From Mesostigma viride (Eukaryota > Streptophyta > Mesostigmatophyceae > Mesostigmatales > Mesostigmataceae): 64,000 nt of DNA. The stretch spans positions 8,879,628 to 8,943,627 of the forward strand of contig RPFO01000080.1 of the NCBI GenBank assembly GCA_009746045.1, written 5' to 3'. How positions within the stretch are numbered: position 1 is the first letter of the stretch; the number at the start of each line of letters is the position of its first letter. Under the pieces are notes generated by a model that did not search any database, was not told where the DNA came from, and saw only the letters and a program-made list of their open reading frames with translations. Made by a program: the position numbers and the translations under genes. This document shows positions 43,405 to 53,466 of this stretch, piece after piece.

Positions 43405-45642
43405 ATGGAGGCGGCCATGCTGGACAACGCGGACGAGTTGATGTACACTTTTCGACAGCGGGAGTTTCTGCGCCACGAGCAGCTACTCTCGGGCTATACG
43501 CCAGCCCGCCGCTGTTTGGATGCCGAGCAGGGTTTAGCACATTTCTTCAACAGGTAGGCAATTTCCCGCAGCTGCTCTTGTTATGTGTTATTCCAAGGAG
43601 GGATAGCCCGGCAAACAGATCGTTGTAGCGGGTTTATGTGCTGGCTTACGGCGCATTGTGCATGCAGGCGTTGCATTGCAGGAGTTATATACATTTAAGA
43701 GCTGGCACAAAGGTATCACTCCTTAAAACTAAGATATTGTTAATTATTTGTAACATTTTTGGGGTCTGATCTGTTTCGTTTGGTAGCAAGCTTCTGTGGC
43801 AGCTTATGCCTTTCCATGACATTGGGCTGACCTATACCAACTCTCTGGTTCCAGCATCCCCCCACCCCATGTGCTGGCAGGCCCTGGGTAGTCATCGAGG
43901 CAGAGCGCATGCTCTTGAGGGCAGAGCTCGACCGGCGCCGACGTCAGCAAGCGATGGCGATGGCCGGGTATGACGTCAGCGGTCCCGAGGGTGCCTCCCC
44001 TGGCCCTCCTGTCCCCCCCGAGCAGGGTGATGCCTCTGCCGGAAGTGCATCTGCGGGGCCGCACGCGGGCGTGGTGCCCCCACCGGATGGCCCGGCGCCG
44101 CCAGGTGGCACTGGAGGCAGCGCGGGGCACCAAGCCAAGCCCACTAAGTGCAGGTGCTGGTGGGTGGTGGGTGTGCTGGTGGGGGGGGGCATCCTGCTGC
44201 TGCGTTGGGCGGTGGGGGGGGGCAGCTGCGGGCCCCGGAGGGTGGAGGCACCGAGGGGCAGCAAGGGCTTGTGGGCAACCAGCGGTGGTAATCAGCAGCG
44301 CGGTGCGGGGCCAAAACCGGAGGCGAGGGGCAGCGAGAGGCACAAGGCTGGGGGGACCGGCGCGGGTGGTGATGTCAGCGCGGGTGGTGACGTCAGCGCG
44401 GGTGGTGACGTCAGCGCGGGTGGTGACGTCAGCGCGCAGGAGGCCGGTCGCACCCCTGCTGAAGCGCATGGCCATGCGACCACCCTTCCACCCCCCTGCA
44501 GTTATGGGCCACGCGCTGACAGCCAAGGCAAGGACGGGAGCGGCAACCATGGTGGGGGCGGGGGCGCAGCGGGCAACGACAGCCACTGTGCGGATGCTGG
44601 CGAAAAGCACCCTTGGGGTGGCCACGGCAACCCTGACGGGCAGCTCGAGGATGGCAGCCGTCGTGGTGATGGCGCCGCTACTGGCGACCGTGAGCCGGCC
44701 ACACGCAGCGTCCGCGCGGCTCCTGCCAAGCCGCCGGAGTCGTGCGTTGAAAATGTGCGCGTGGGGAGCGTGCTGCTGACCCATGGGGGTGCTTGGTTGC
44801 GTTCGCAGGTGTGGGCGGAGCTGCACCGTGCCAGGTGTCGCCTCCAGCACGGCATGTGGCAACTGGCGCAGCAGCGGTTGTTTGATGCGGGCGTGCCACC
44901 CCCCCACCTGGTGGTGACGCACTGCTGGGCGTGGCTGCGAGCGGTGGCGAGGCCCCGGCCTATCGGCACCAAGCAGGAAGAGGGGGCCAATGGGGTGGGG
45001 GCGACACAGGGTGGGGCACGTGTAGGGGAAAGGCAGGACATGGCCGTCAGGGAGGAGGGGAGCACCCTCGACGGCGCCGCATTGCTCATGACACAAGCGG
45101 AGGCCCCTGACAGTGTGGTGGACGCGGTGGTGGCATCCGAATTGCAAGCGACCATGCCGGGGACCGAAGAAGTGGAGTTGGAGGCGATGGTGGAGGAGGT
45201 GGAGGTGGGGGTTGATGATGTCGTCGCATTGCCAGGGCAGCCAACCACTTATTTGGAGGAGGGTCCAGCTGCAGATCGAAATAGCCTGACATTGATGGGG
45301 AATGTCCAGACAATCAGTGGTGGTGCAGGAGACGTGCTTGTGTGCCCACAATGGGACGAGGCTGCTGGTGAGACTGGGCCAGAGGCTACCCCGGATGGCG
45401 GTGATGATGGGGGCATTGATAACGATCCGCCTGCAGTTGGGGATGCCAGGGACCCAGGGGAGGTGTCCTTGCTGTGGCAGCTACCAAGTAGTCATCACGA
45501 CGATGCGAAAGCCCTCATCGCCTGGCAGAGCCTTGCGCATGGGGGTGCAGGCCCTGCTCATTTTCTGCAGCAGGACGGTGAAGGTCGTGCGGCACGCGCG
45601 GCTTTAGAAGATGGATTGGAGTTTGCTTGCCAGCTTTTGTAA
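43405..45642 (+). CDS. unidentified two-exon gene with one membrane segment
   Basis: Exon 1 (43405-43553) starts with ATG (MEAAMLDNADELMYTF) and ends AAC-AG/GTAGGC. Exon 2 starts at 43881 after a pyrimidine-rich tract and GCAG, and the frames join exactly (N-R-P-W-V-V-I-E-A-E-R). The protein is about 637 residues. A helical charged N-terminus is followed by a Pro/Gly linker and one likely transmembrane helix (WWVVGVLVGGGILLLRW, near 142-160). Then come four GGDVSA repeats (18-bp units, 44366-44437), a helical segment with WLRSQVWAEL and an acidic Glu-rich C-half. Function not recognised; it lies outside recognisable elements and may be a host gene. Confidence 0.6.
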
Positions 45643-45927
45643 CAAATTTGCACTTGCCTAGGTGCTCAGGCGAGAACATGGAAAGGGGGTGGGAAAATGG
45701 GAAGGGATGGATGGTAAAGAGGGAAGGGTTGCCGGGCGGGTAGGATGTCGATGGACAACTGGGTTACTAAGGTGATCCAGAAAATAGCGCATGTATGCAG
45801 TGGCTAGGGTGCCGCATCGTTGAGGCCAGTCAGAAGTTGCCATTTTGAGTGTTCGTGGTCCCAGGGGTCTTGCGGGCTTCCTACCCGTGTGTCATGGTGA
45901 CTTGCTTGGCTCAGCAACTGTGCACTA
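45643..45927. other. 3' flank of the 43.4-kb gene
   Basis: No coding frame. It ends where a (TTAA)n tail of a minus-strand retroelement begins at 45928. Confidence 0.4.
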
Positions 45928-47218
45928 ATTAATTAATTTAATTATACACGTGCCCCCGTTGGGGAGTCACGGAACACCAGAGTGCACAGCGGGCAAGGGG
46001 GCAGAGATCCCCCCCCTTCCCTCATGCCTCAGGCATGCCACAGGGTGCACAATTGGATCCGTCGCAACGTTCCGGCATCCCCTGTGGGTACAATATGACG
46101 CGTGTGAGCATTGCATTACTAAATTGTCGTGAGCATACATGCAGTGCTGGGCGACGCACATAGCTAGGCTGGAGCATGGTTTTCACCTTTGCGGCGTGCC
46201 AAATCAGAATAGCTAGGCTGGCGGATATCATTGGCTATTGGTTAGGCTATGGGCATGCATGACTACGTTCTACCCTTCATTGGCATGGCACAGTGGCTAA
46301 GCGCGTCCAGGTTGCATCACCCAGGCATGGGTGTGACGACTACTAATATGGCTACTCCAGCCCGTGGCGGGCGGCCACAGCTGGTTGTTGACTATCAGGT
46401 CCCCGCCTCTCCAGAACACCTTTGGCTTCTTGGGGTCTTGCTTGTGGCGGCGGTACTCCGGCCACAGGTCGCGTCGCTGCTGCTGCTGAGCAGGTCGTCG
46501 TCCCGCAGCGTCCAGGGGACGTCGTGCAAGTTCCTCAGCGAGCTAGAGGAACCACCGCTTATTCTCTATGCAGCGGAAGGCGAGCAGGATTGGTGGGGGA
46601 GCCGCCTTGTCCCATGAGTTGGGAAGGTGGTGCCCACTCAGCTCTAGCTCACCTATTGAGGTCCAGTTGGGTATAAGAAGCTTGCTCCTGAGCTCGGCCT
46701 CGAGAGACTTGGCTGTCTCCCCTGGCTGCTGCTCGAAACGACGCAGCCCCGCTGGTGGCGGGCGCGGTCGATGTCCTCGCGTTCTTCTGCTTGGCGGTGG
46801 GCTTCTATCTCCTGCAGCTTCGTGGCGATGGCGTCCGTGATCGAGGTGGTCGCTGACCGCTAGGGTTGGGTCCACGCTGGATTTTGGGCAGCGAGTACGA
46901 GTACCGAGTACTACTCAGGCTAAAAAAAGTCGGCGAGTACGAGTACCGAGTACTACTCGGGCTCAGAAAAAGAAGGCGAGTACGAGTAGCGGGGCTCAAA
47001 AAAGTAGGCGAGTACGAGTAACGAGTAGTACTCGGGCTAAAAAAAGAAGGCAAGTACGAGTACCGAGTACTGCTCGGGCTCAGAAAAAGCCGGCGAGTAC
47101 GAGTAACGAGTAGTACTCGAGTACTACTCGAGTACCTGCGATACTATTGGCTGATATAATTTCCCTAAAATTTACAAAAAAAACTATGCAGTGACGGGCC
47201 AAATATATATATAAATCG

Positions 47219-47700
47219 GTGGCGCGGCCCTTGGCTCTTAGCCACGTGGCTGGGGCCTCCCTCACGGCAGGTTACACGGCGGACCGGGCGGAGCGGGCCA
47301 AGCTCCTGGCCTACGGCGACGTCGGGCACCATCGTGTGGTGCCCTTTGTCCTGGAGGAGTTTGGGGCCATGGGGCCCCTGACCTCCGCCTTCTTCAAGGA
47401 GTGTTGCCGGCTCCGGGAGGACCGGCTGGACCTGGAGGGCCAGCGGGCCCCATGGTCGGCGCGGACCTGGACGTCATATTGGCGTCAGCGCTTGTCGGTG
47501 GCGCTGACTCGGGCCATGGCTGACATCATGCTCCGCCGTACGCGGGCTGATTTTGCGGTGCAGCAGGGCTATTAGGTTCATCCCGTTAGGCGTTTCCATT
47601 GGTCTTATCGTAGTATAGAGCTTTGACATGGCTCTGTATATAGGTTTATAGCTGGGCGTTTGCTTTGGTTTGAGTGATTTCACTCTGCTGTAAGTAATTA
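47219..47700 (+). mobile_element. LINE 3' fragment (C-terminus of ORF2)
   Basis: Encodes 119 residues ending at 47575. The stretch VPFVLEEFGAMGPLTSAFFKECC and a Trp-containing helix (WTSYWRQRLSVALTRAMADI) resemble the C-terminal end of RT proteins of some non-LTR elements, where such a domain follows RNase H or the thumb. The RT itself is missing, so it is strongly 5'-truncated. Tail and duplication are not resolved. Confidence 0.5.
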
Positions 47701-47779
47701 TATTTTTATAATATATATTTATATACTTTCTGAAAATAACAATACTTTATGAAAAGAGACAACAAATATTAATGTTTAT

Positions 47780-50194
47780 CAAGGAGACAACCAGCGCAGG
47801 CCAGAAATCGGGAGAATCAGTCCGGACCATGGTAGCTCGAGCCTGCCGTTATCTTGTCCGCGTGTTCGAGTCGTTCAGGATGATGAAGATGAATGGTGAT
47901 GGAAATGTGTATCCTTGTGCATTGAAATTATGGCTGGCTTACGTGTAGAGCGACTAGATGACCTAGACGGTGGGGCCGGAAACAGCATGCTTGATCAGGG
48001 CGTGTGTTTCGAGCCTAACTGGCCGGGAGTGTCTAGTGGTGAGCACCATTGCTGCGATCGCTCTCCCACCATTTACGAGGAAATACCCGCAAATGGAAAA
48101 CCACTGAAAAGGTCTAGCTAGTCAGTCATCACGTTAGCCATGCCATGATTCCAAACGTCCAAGAACTGCACACGGTGCAAAGGCAAAAAGCCGGAGGACA
48201 GCACTTTCAAATGTGCGGCGGGAACCAAAAGCCCGCGGATGCCAGAAAACATCGTGTTGCGGCAGCGACGCGACGATGTGGACAACGAATCCAGTGCCAA
48301 GCTCGGAACGGCCGCAAAGGAGATCTGGCATCACAGGGTTCAGATGTGCGGAGATACTATGCGATCCAGCCGGTCCACGACCTGTTTGTAGAGCTTGTGC
48401 CAAGGGGCAGCACCGAACAGATGTGGGTGACGTTGCAAAAAACATCGGACTTGACGGAGCATAATGGCTCGGTCATAGTCTTTGACCAATAAACGCTGCA
48501 AGAGTTCAACAAGAGTCGTGATGAAATCAACACGATAAGAACAAAGACGGGAAAAACGATGTAACTGAGAAAGAACAACACCATATTTTGCTGTGTGGGA
48601 AAGGAGACTGTGAATATCGGGGTAACGAATAAAAGGAATTTGCTGGTATTTAGGATCCTTGCGCTTATCATAGACAGCCGTACGCCAGCCCTTCTTGTTA
48701 TGGGTAATGTTAAGATCGAGGTAATTGCAATGAGTATCCTCCGACGTGAGCTTTAATGTGAGGGACGCTTGCGGGTAGATGCCAGGCAGACCAGCGGTGA
48801 TATACAAATGGGTTGCGAAATCAGGGTTGTCGAAAGCGATGACATCATCAATGTATCGACATGTATGGATAAAACGCCTGATGAGAACATCATCGTTTGA
48901 GGCAATGAGATTCTCCATGAATGCAAGCTCATAAGTGTATAGATAGAGGTTTGCAAGGAGCCCGGCACAGTTAGTGCCCATAGGGATGCCGATAGCTTGT
49001 TGGTATACATTGCCCGCAAAACAGATGAAGGTGTTATCAACAAGATAAGAGATCCAATGGACAAGGTCAGCCTTCGTGATAATATAATTATAACCATCCC
49101 GCACGATAGCACCTGCCGCGATCCCTGAGAGCCACGTTGCCGTGGGCTTGGTCTGAGAAACACGCACGTGCAGGTGGTTGCGCCCGTGAGGCCTACGTGC
49201 ATACAGACGAGTAAGGAGGCTATCTAAACGAGCTTTCAAATCGTGCAAATCTAGTGTGGTATATAGAGTGGTGAAATCATAGGTGGCTATGGGCATAGGT
49301 ATACGTTTCTCTGCTGCTGTCTTAGAACGGCTAAGGGCGGCAAGGCGTAGGCGTACTTGGGCTGAGTCTATGACGATCCAACTACCAGCGCATTCATACC
49401 CGGCATTCGACAGCACCTCCACCCATAATGCATTGGCTTCGGGGAGAAGAGCATTCAAAGCATGGCAGATGAGTTTCGAGAGAGGCATCAGTGGGGCTGA
49501 ATGCGACGCAGCAATGGTGCGCAAAGCAACAGGAGTTTTGTGCAGCTTAAGAGTGAGATACAGATATGGGAACGTAGTGGTGGTGGCGCGTCGCTGCCGC
49601 TTAAGGAATGCCCGAGCAAAAATGTTTTGGCTGTGCAGAAAAGCCCGATGAGCAGCAGTGATACTGGCGGTGGACTGTGCACGCTGAACATAGGTAGGGC
49701 TGGACGCCAACTCGTGTTGCAAAGTAGCAAGGTAGTGCTTCTTGCATATGAAAGCAAAGTTGTTGGCACTCTTGTCAACACACGTGATGATAAAGTCCTG
49801 CTTGAAGTGGTCAAGAAGTGCTTTATCTGTGGTGTTGAGCCAGGTGGTGCGGTGGACCTGCTGGAGACGGTAATCAAGCCTTGTGAGACGTGCATTGCAT
49901 TCGTGAATGACGGCGCGAAACCACGGTTCCATGGCAAGGGGAGCAAGCTGTAGGTCCGTGCTCATGGCATTGCAGAATTTGCGCAGTGATGTTGAGAGCA
50001 GTGCATTCACCTCTTTGGCACACGTGCGCTGGACCCACGGCCGAAACTTGGTGCCTTTGGCAAAAAGGTCTACAAGCGTGTGGCTCGGCAGGATGCTGAG
50101 GTCAGCGGTCATGACGTGCTGTGAGGTGGGATCAAAGTACTTGAAATACCGTTCTTGTTGGCAGGGGCAGGGCCCTGCCAAGATGGTGGCCAGC
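47780..50194 (-). mobile_element. Penelope-like element without GIY-YIG domain
   Basis: Bounded by a perfect 12-bp duplication ATTAATGTTTAT (47768-47779 and 50195-50206). The insert contains the RT ORF below and about 560 bp of 3' region with no GIY-YIG endonuclease motif. Elements without endonuclease are known in this group, usually near telomeres. Here the copy lies inside a hAT. The 5' end may be truncated, because the ORF's ATG overlaps the duplication. Confidence 0.75.
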
Positions 50195-50196
50195 AT
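48340..50196 (-). CDS. Penelope-like reverse transcriptase
   Basis: Uninterrupted for 618 codons. Motifs in order: CVDKSANNF at 139-147, TLKLHKTP near 215, motif A YDFTTLYTTL with D307, motif B GIPMGTNCAGLLAN at 403-416, motif C RYIDDV with D450-D451, and YLDLNI at 492-497. The GxPMG and RYxDD patterns and the N-terminal KSANN block are typical of Penelope-like RTs rather than LINE or LTR types. The C-terminus has no GIY-YIG. The absence of stops suggests recent activity. The first codons come from target sequence. Confidence 0.85.
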   Translation of the reverse strand: MLATILAGPCPCQQERYFKYFDPTSQHVMTADLSILPSHTLVDLFAKGTKFRPWVQRTCAKEVNALLSTSLRKFCNAMSTDLQLAPLAMEPWFRAVIHECNARLTRLDYRLQQVHRTTWLNTTDKALLDHFKQDFIITCVDKSANNFAFICKKHYLATLQHELASSPTYVQRAQSTASITAAHRAFLHSQNIFARAFLKRQRRATTTTFPYLYLTLKLHKTPVALRTIAASHSAPLMPLSKLICHALNALLPEANALWVEVLSNAGYECAGSWIVIDSAQVRLRLAALSRSKTAAEKRIPMPIATYDFTTLYTTLDLHDLKARLDSLLTRLYARRPHGRNHLHVRVSQTKPTATWLSGIAAGAIVRDGYNYIITKADLVHWISYLVDNTFICFAGNVYQQAIGIPMGTNCAGLLANLYLYTYELAFMENLIASNDDVLIRRFIHTCRYIDDVIAFDNPDFATHLYITAGLPGIYPQASLTLKLTSEDTHCNYLDLNITHNKKGWRTAVYDKRKDPKYQQIPFIRYPDIHSLLSHTAKYGVVLSQLHRFSRLCSYRVDFITTLVELLQRLLVKDYDRAIMLRQVRCFLQRHPHLFGAAPWHKLYKQVVDRLDRIVSPHI

Positions 50197-50560
50197 TAAT
50201 GTTTATTGTCACAATAATCCTTTCCGAGCCAGCTGCGAACTTGTGAGGCCGGGCCAGCCAGTGTCGACCCGTGTCGAATGTCTCGCTATTCATGACAACC
50301 ATGATGATTGTCCTCAGAACATGAGTACTACTCGAGTACTACTCGACCATCTCAGGTTCATGAGTACTACTCGTGTACTACTCGAGTATCTGATACTTTC
50401 ACGAGTACGAGTACCGAGTACTACTAGGGCTCAGAAAAAGAAGGCGAGTACGAGTAACGAGTACTTACTCGGGCTAAAAAAAGTCGGCGAGTACGAGTAA
50501 CGAGTAGTACTCGAGCTCAAAAAAGTAGGCGAGTAGGAGTAACGAGTAGTACTCGGGCTC

Positions 50561-51930
50561 CAGTGCTTCTGCTAACGGGACTATTTCGTCAACCGGTTGA
50601 CGAATTTTGAAAATAGTAGTAAAATAGTCAACCATTTTGGGCAATTCGTCAACCACATTCGTCAACCAACTCGGCAATTCGTCAACCAATTGACGAATAT
50701 GTTCCGAAGTTCGTCAACCGGTTTCACGAAATGTTTAGGGTATTCGTCAACCACCCAAGTCCTGAAGGCCAGACCTAAGGTCCAGCGGCGCGGCGTCAGG
50801 CCGTCAGCCCGTACCATCTGAATCCTAGGTACGCTGCAGTTGGAGTTGGTTTGGAAAGACAGTACGTCAGTACGGTTCAGGACAATGCTCGGGTACCAAA
50901 ACTGAAGACGAGCAAGGCAGGACTTGAGCCGACCAGGGCATGAAAAAATTATTACCTGTAAACTCTGGTGTTTGGTGGGCAATCATGGTATTAATTACGT
51001 GACGACCTCAGGCCGTCTGGCGACTTCATGTGCGATAAAATATTTCATGCGAAATTGTTTCGATAATGGCGGCGGCGATGTTTAGGTAGTGTTGCATGAG
51101 CTAGAGAATGTCGAAGAAAAACGGGTTGGCAGGTTTCAAGACTAGCACCTTAGATGCTCTGTTTAAGAAGCAAGCTGGAGAAATTGTAGAAACGGAAAAT
51201 ATCATCGACCTAGGCCGCAGTTTAGATGAAAAGGAGGGCAGGCAGGGTCGCGACAAACGCAAGAGAGTAGAGCGTGAGGAAGAGCATGGGTCTAATGCGC
51301 AGGAAGAGGAAGATGGCGGCCAGTCAGCATCATCTGACAGCGCCTCAAACTCTGGCGAGGAGGAATCTGGCGAGGAGGGGGCCTAGACAGAAAGGAGCAA
51401 GGCCGATGATGACGGCAGCTCTGAGCCAGGGGAGAAGAAGGGGAAGAAGAAGGGCAAGAGAAAGCCAGCAGCGAAAAGGCAGAGACAGGAGTACAACCAG
51501 TGGACAGGCGCGCGCAGCGCGCAGGGTGCAGGGCCAAGCTCGGACAAAACTGTGCCAGTAGTGCCTGTTGATAGCAGCGAGGAGGATGTAGTGGTTGTTT
51601 AATGGCCTCGTGCTGTGCACACTTGACTCAGGCCTAGCTGTGAACCATACTAGTAATTATTCTGTAGTTTATGCAGTTGTCAACAACCACTATGTGATAT
51701 TATGTTTTATCCACATGCATTACATGCGTGTGTGAGGCGTGAGCGACCTTACGTTAATTATGAAGAAATAAAGCTTCCTCCTCCCCCCCCCCCCAGGGTT
51801 GACGAAGCGCCAAGGCAAATAGTCAACCAGTTTGACGAATTGCTGAGGCAAATAGTCAACCATTTGACGAAGTGCCGAGGCAAATAGTCAACAAGTTGAC
51901 GAATGACAAAAACCCTTAGCAGAAGCACTG
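50561..51930 (+). mobile_element. hAT element 2, nested in hAT 1
   Basis: The 1370-bp insert begins CAGTGCTTCTGCTAA and ends TTAGCAGAAGCACTG. The 8-bp duplication TCGGGCTC flanks it at 50553-50560 and 51931-51938, inside the right GAGTAC array of hAT 1. Subterminal motifs TTCGTCAACC (left, 50585-50760) and the inverse GGTTGACGAA-like motifs (right, 51798-51905) mirror each other, as expected for transposase-binding sites. It is non-autonomous, with one small ORF. Confidence 0.9.
51108..51602 (+). CDS. small charged ORF in hAT 2, with in-frame TAG
   Basis: Starts ATG 51108 (MSKKNGLAGFKTSTLDALF). A TAG at 51384-51386 splits it, yet the same frame stays open to TAA 51600-51602, giving 165 codons in total. 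The first part is Glu/Ser-rich; the second is Lys-rich (KKGKKKGKRK, nuclear-localisation-like). It ends VPVDSSEEDVVVV, which fits a SUMO-interacting motif of acidic residues next to a valine run. It could be the N-terminal remnant of a hAT transposase or carried host sequence; no BED finger or hATC domain is visible. Confidence 0.55.
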
Positions 51931-53466
51931 TCGGGCTCCAAAAAAAAGGCGAGTACCGAGTACTACTCGTGAGCACTACTCACTACTCGGTACTCGCCTT
52001 TTTTACTCGTGGACTTAGTACTCGTGGACCCAACCCTGCTGACCGCAGTAGGTCCGCGTAGGAGTGCGGCGGGAGGCCGCCATCTGCCTGCCGAGTGGGC
52101 TGGGCAGCGATCATTGGTGGCCGTCTGCTCCGCAATCTGTTGGACCTGCGCGGCCAGTGCCTCCGTTTGGGCGGTGATGGCGTCCAACTTCTTGACGAGC
52201 AGGCCGCACTTGCCCTCCACCAATTGTTGATCGAGGCAAGAGAGTAGGGCGGCATGTGCATCAGAAGCCTGCGCCGCGCGCCCGCGCCGGCCGCGGTCTG
52301 CAGCGCCGTGAGCTGGGGTAGGAGCTTGTGGGCGACCTTGGTTTCCGCATTAGAGACCCGGGTCTCCACCATGTTGAGCATCGACTGCATCGTGGTCAGC
52401 GAGTGGTCAGCTTCTCCGCCAGCGGCCAGGTCATGTTCGTGCTCCTCCAGCACTGCTCGGATGTCATCCTTGCTGCATGAGGGAGGGCACTACAGCAAGC
52501 ACAGACCCTACTATAGCTTGCAATGAGTAGCGGTAAATAGCAAACATTGGCATGTCGCTTGCCATTAATAAGCATGCGGCACGTGGGTGCCAATACAGAG
52601 TAAAGGAACCTTCAACCCTATATACACAACGAGATGTACATCCCAAGCCACGAGCCACGAGGTAGCCATGGCTGACGGCGGAGCTCATAACTCACGTTTG
52701 GGCACCGAATTCGGCCGTGAATATCCCAATCGCTTCGTCTTTCTAAGACGCAGACGCTGATATATTTTCCCGAAGCTATCACGCAACATTATGGCGAGCA
52801 AACGCTCCTCCGCGCAACGCAGGTTGGCAGCTGCGCTAAGCCCTGAAAACATGTCTGCAGCTCCGGCTGCAGCTTCGCCCTCCGGCCCAGAAGGCAGCGG
52901 CTCCAGTTACTAGCCAAGCACTAGTAGTCGTCCCGCCCCCCGGGCTCGCCTCGCCCGCAGCGTCGCCTGAGCCCAAGCGCAGTCGCCCTGCCGAGCCGAA
53001 CTGGGAAGAGCTTGACTTTGACGCCAGCCAGCCCGGCTTTTTGGACAAGATTAATTAATTAATTAGGAACATAACTCCGTTGGGAGTATATGTAGCACAT
53101 ATCCCAGAGAAGGGGCATATGGCGTTCTGGGCTACTTCCTGCAAGTGTGGGAATGTAAACGACACTTGCTCTAGGTGCACCAAGAAGGGCACCTGCACCA
53201 CCATGATCTCTTAGAGCATTAAGGCCTGTCATGGGGTGGAAGATCATCATGGCTATAGAAGCTCATATCATGGCTAGGGCATGGCTTCTCAACAGAGAGT
53301 GACTCTCTGCATAGGCAGAGCGTGGCTAAATCCATGGGGGTCCCATTATAGGCATGGCTTGGCTAAATGCTGAAGGCGTCATCCATGGGGGCCATTATGG
53401 GCGCACATGCGCGTAGGCCACATGCTAGGCTAAGCCTGACTAATCTACACTACTGTTATATATTCC

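Larger units (their letters stand above)
46861..52038. mobile_element. hAT element 1, swollen by nested insertions
   Basis: Ends are TAGGGTTGGGTCCACG and CGTGGACCCAACCCTG; the 8-bp duplication CTGACCGC flanks it at 46853-46860 and 52039-52046. Subterminal arrays of GAGTACGAGTA/TACTCG modules lie inside both ends (46893-47135 left; 50325-50560 plus 51939-52020 right). The 8-bp duplication and inverted ends indicate the hAT superfamily. No transposase of its own remains; the interior holds a LINE fragment, a Penelope-like element and a second hAT. Confidence 0.85.
45928..52622 (-). mobile_element. ORF1-like retroelement, family 2, split by hAT (copy Y)
   Basis: The element's own parts are 45928-46860 and 52047-52622. 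The 3' end has a TTAA-rich tail and 'ccccgttggggagtcacgg'. Joining the parts across the hAT with one 8-bp duplication restores a continuous reading (YADLLRSATTSITDAIATKL, then a charged helix), the expected ORF1 coiled coil. Further on lie an RRM-like part (GETAKSLEAELRSKLL), in a shifted frame, and a C-terminal domain (WPEYRRHKQDPKKPKVFW, WRGGDLIVNNQLW). Upstream of 52453 an acceptor-like CTCATGCAG suggests an intron or the element start. Confidence 0.7.
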
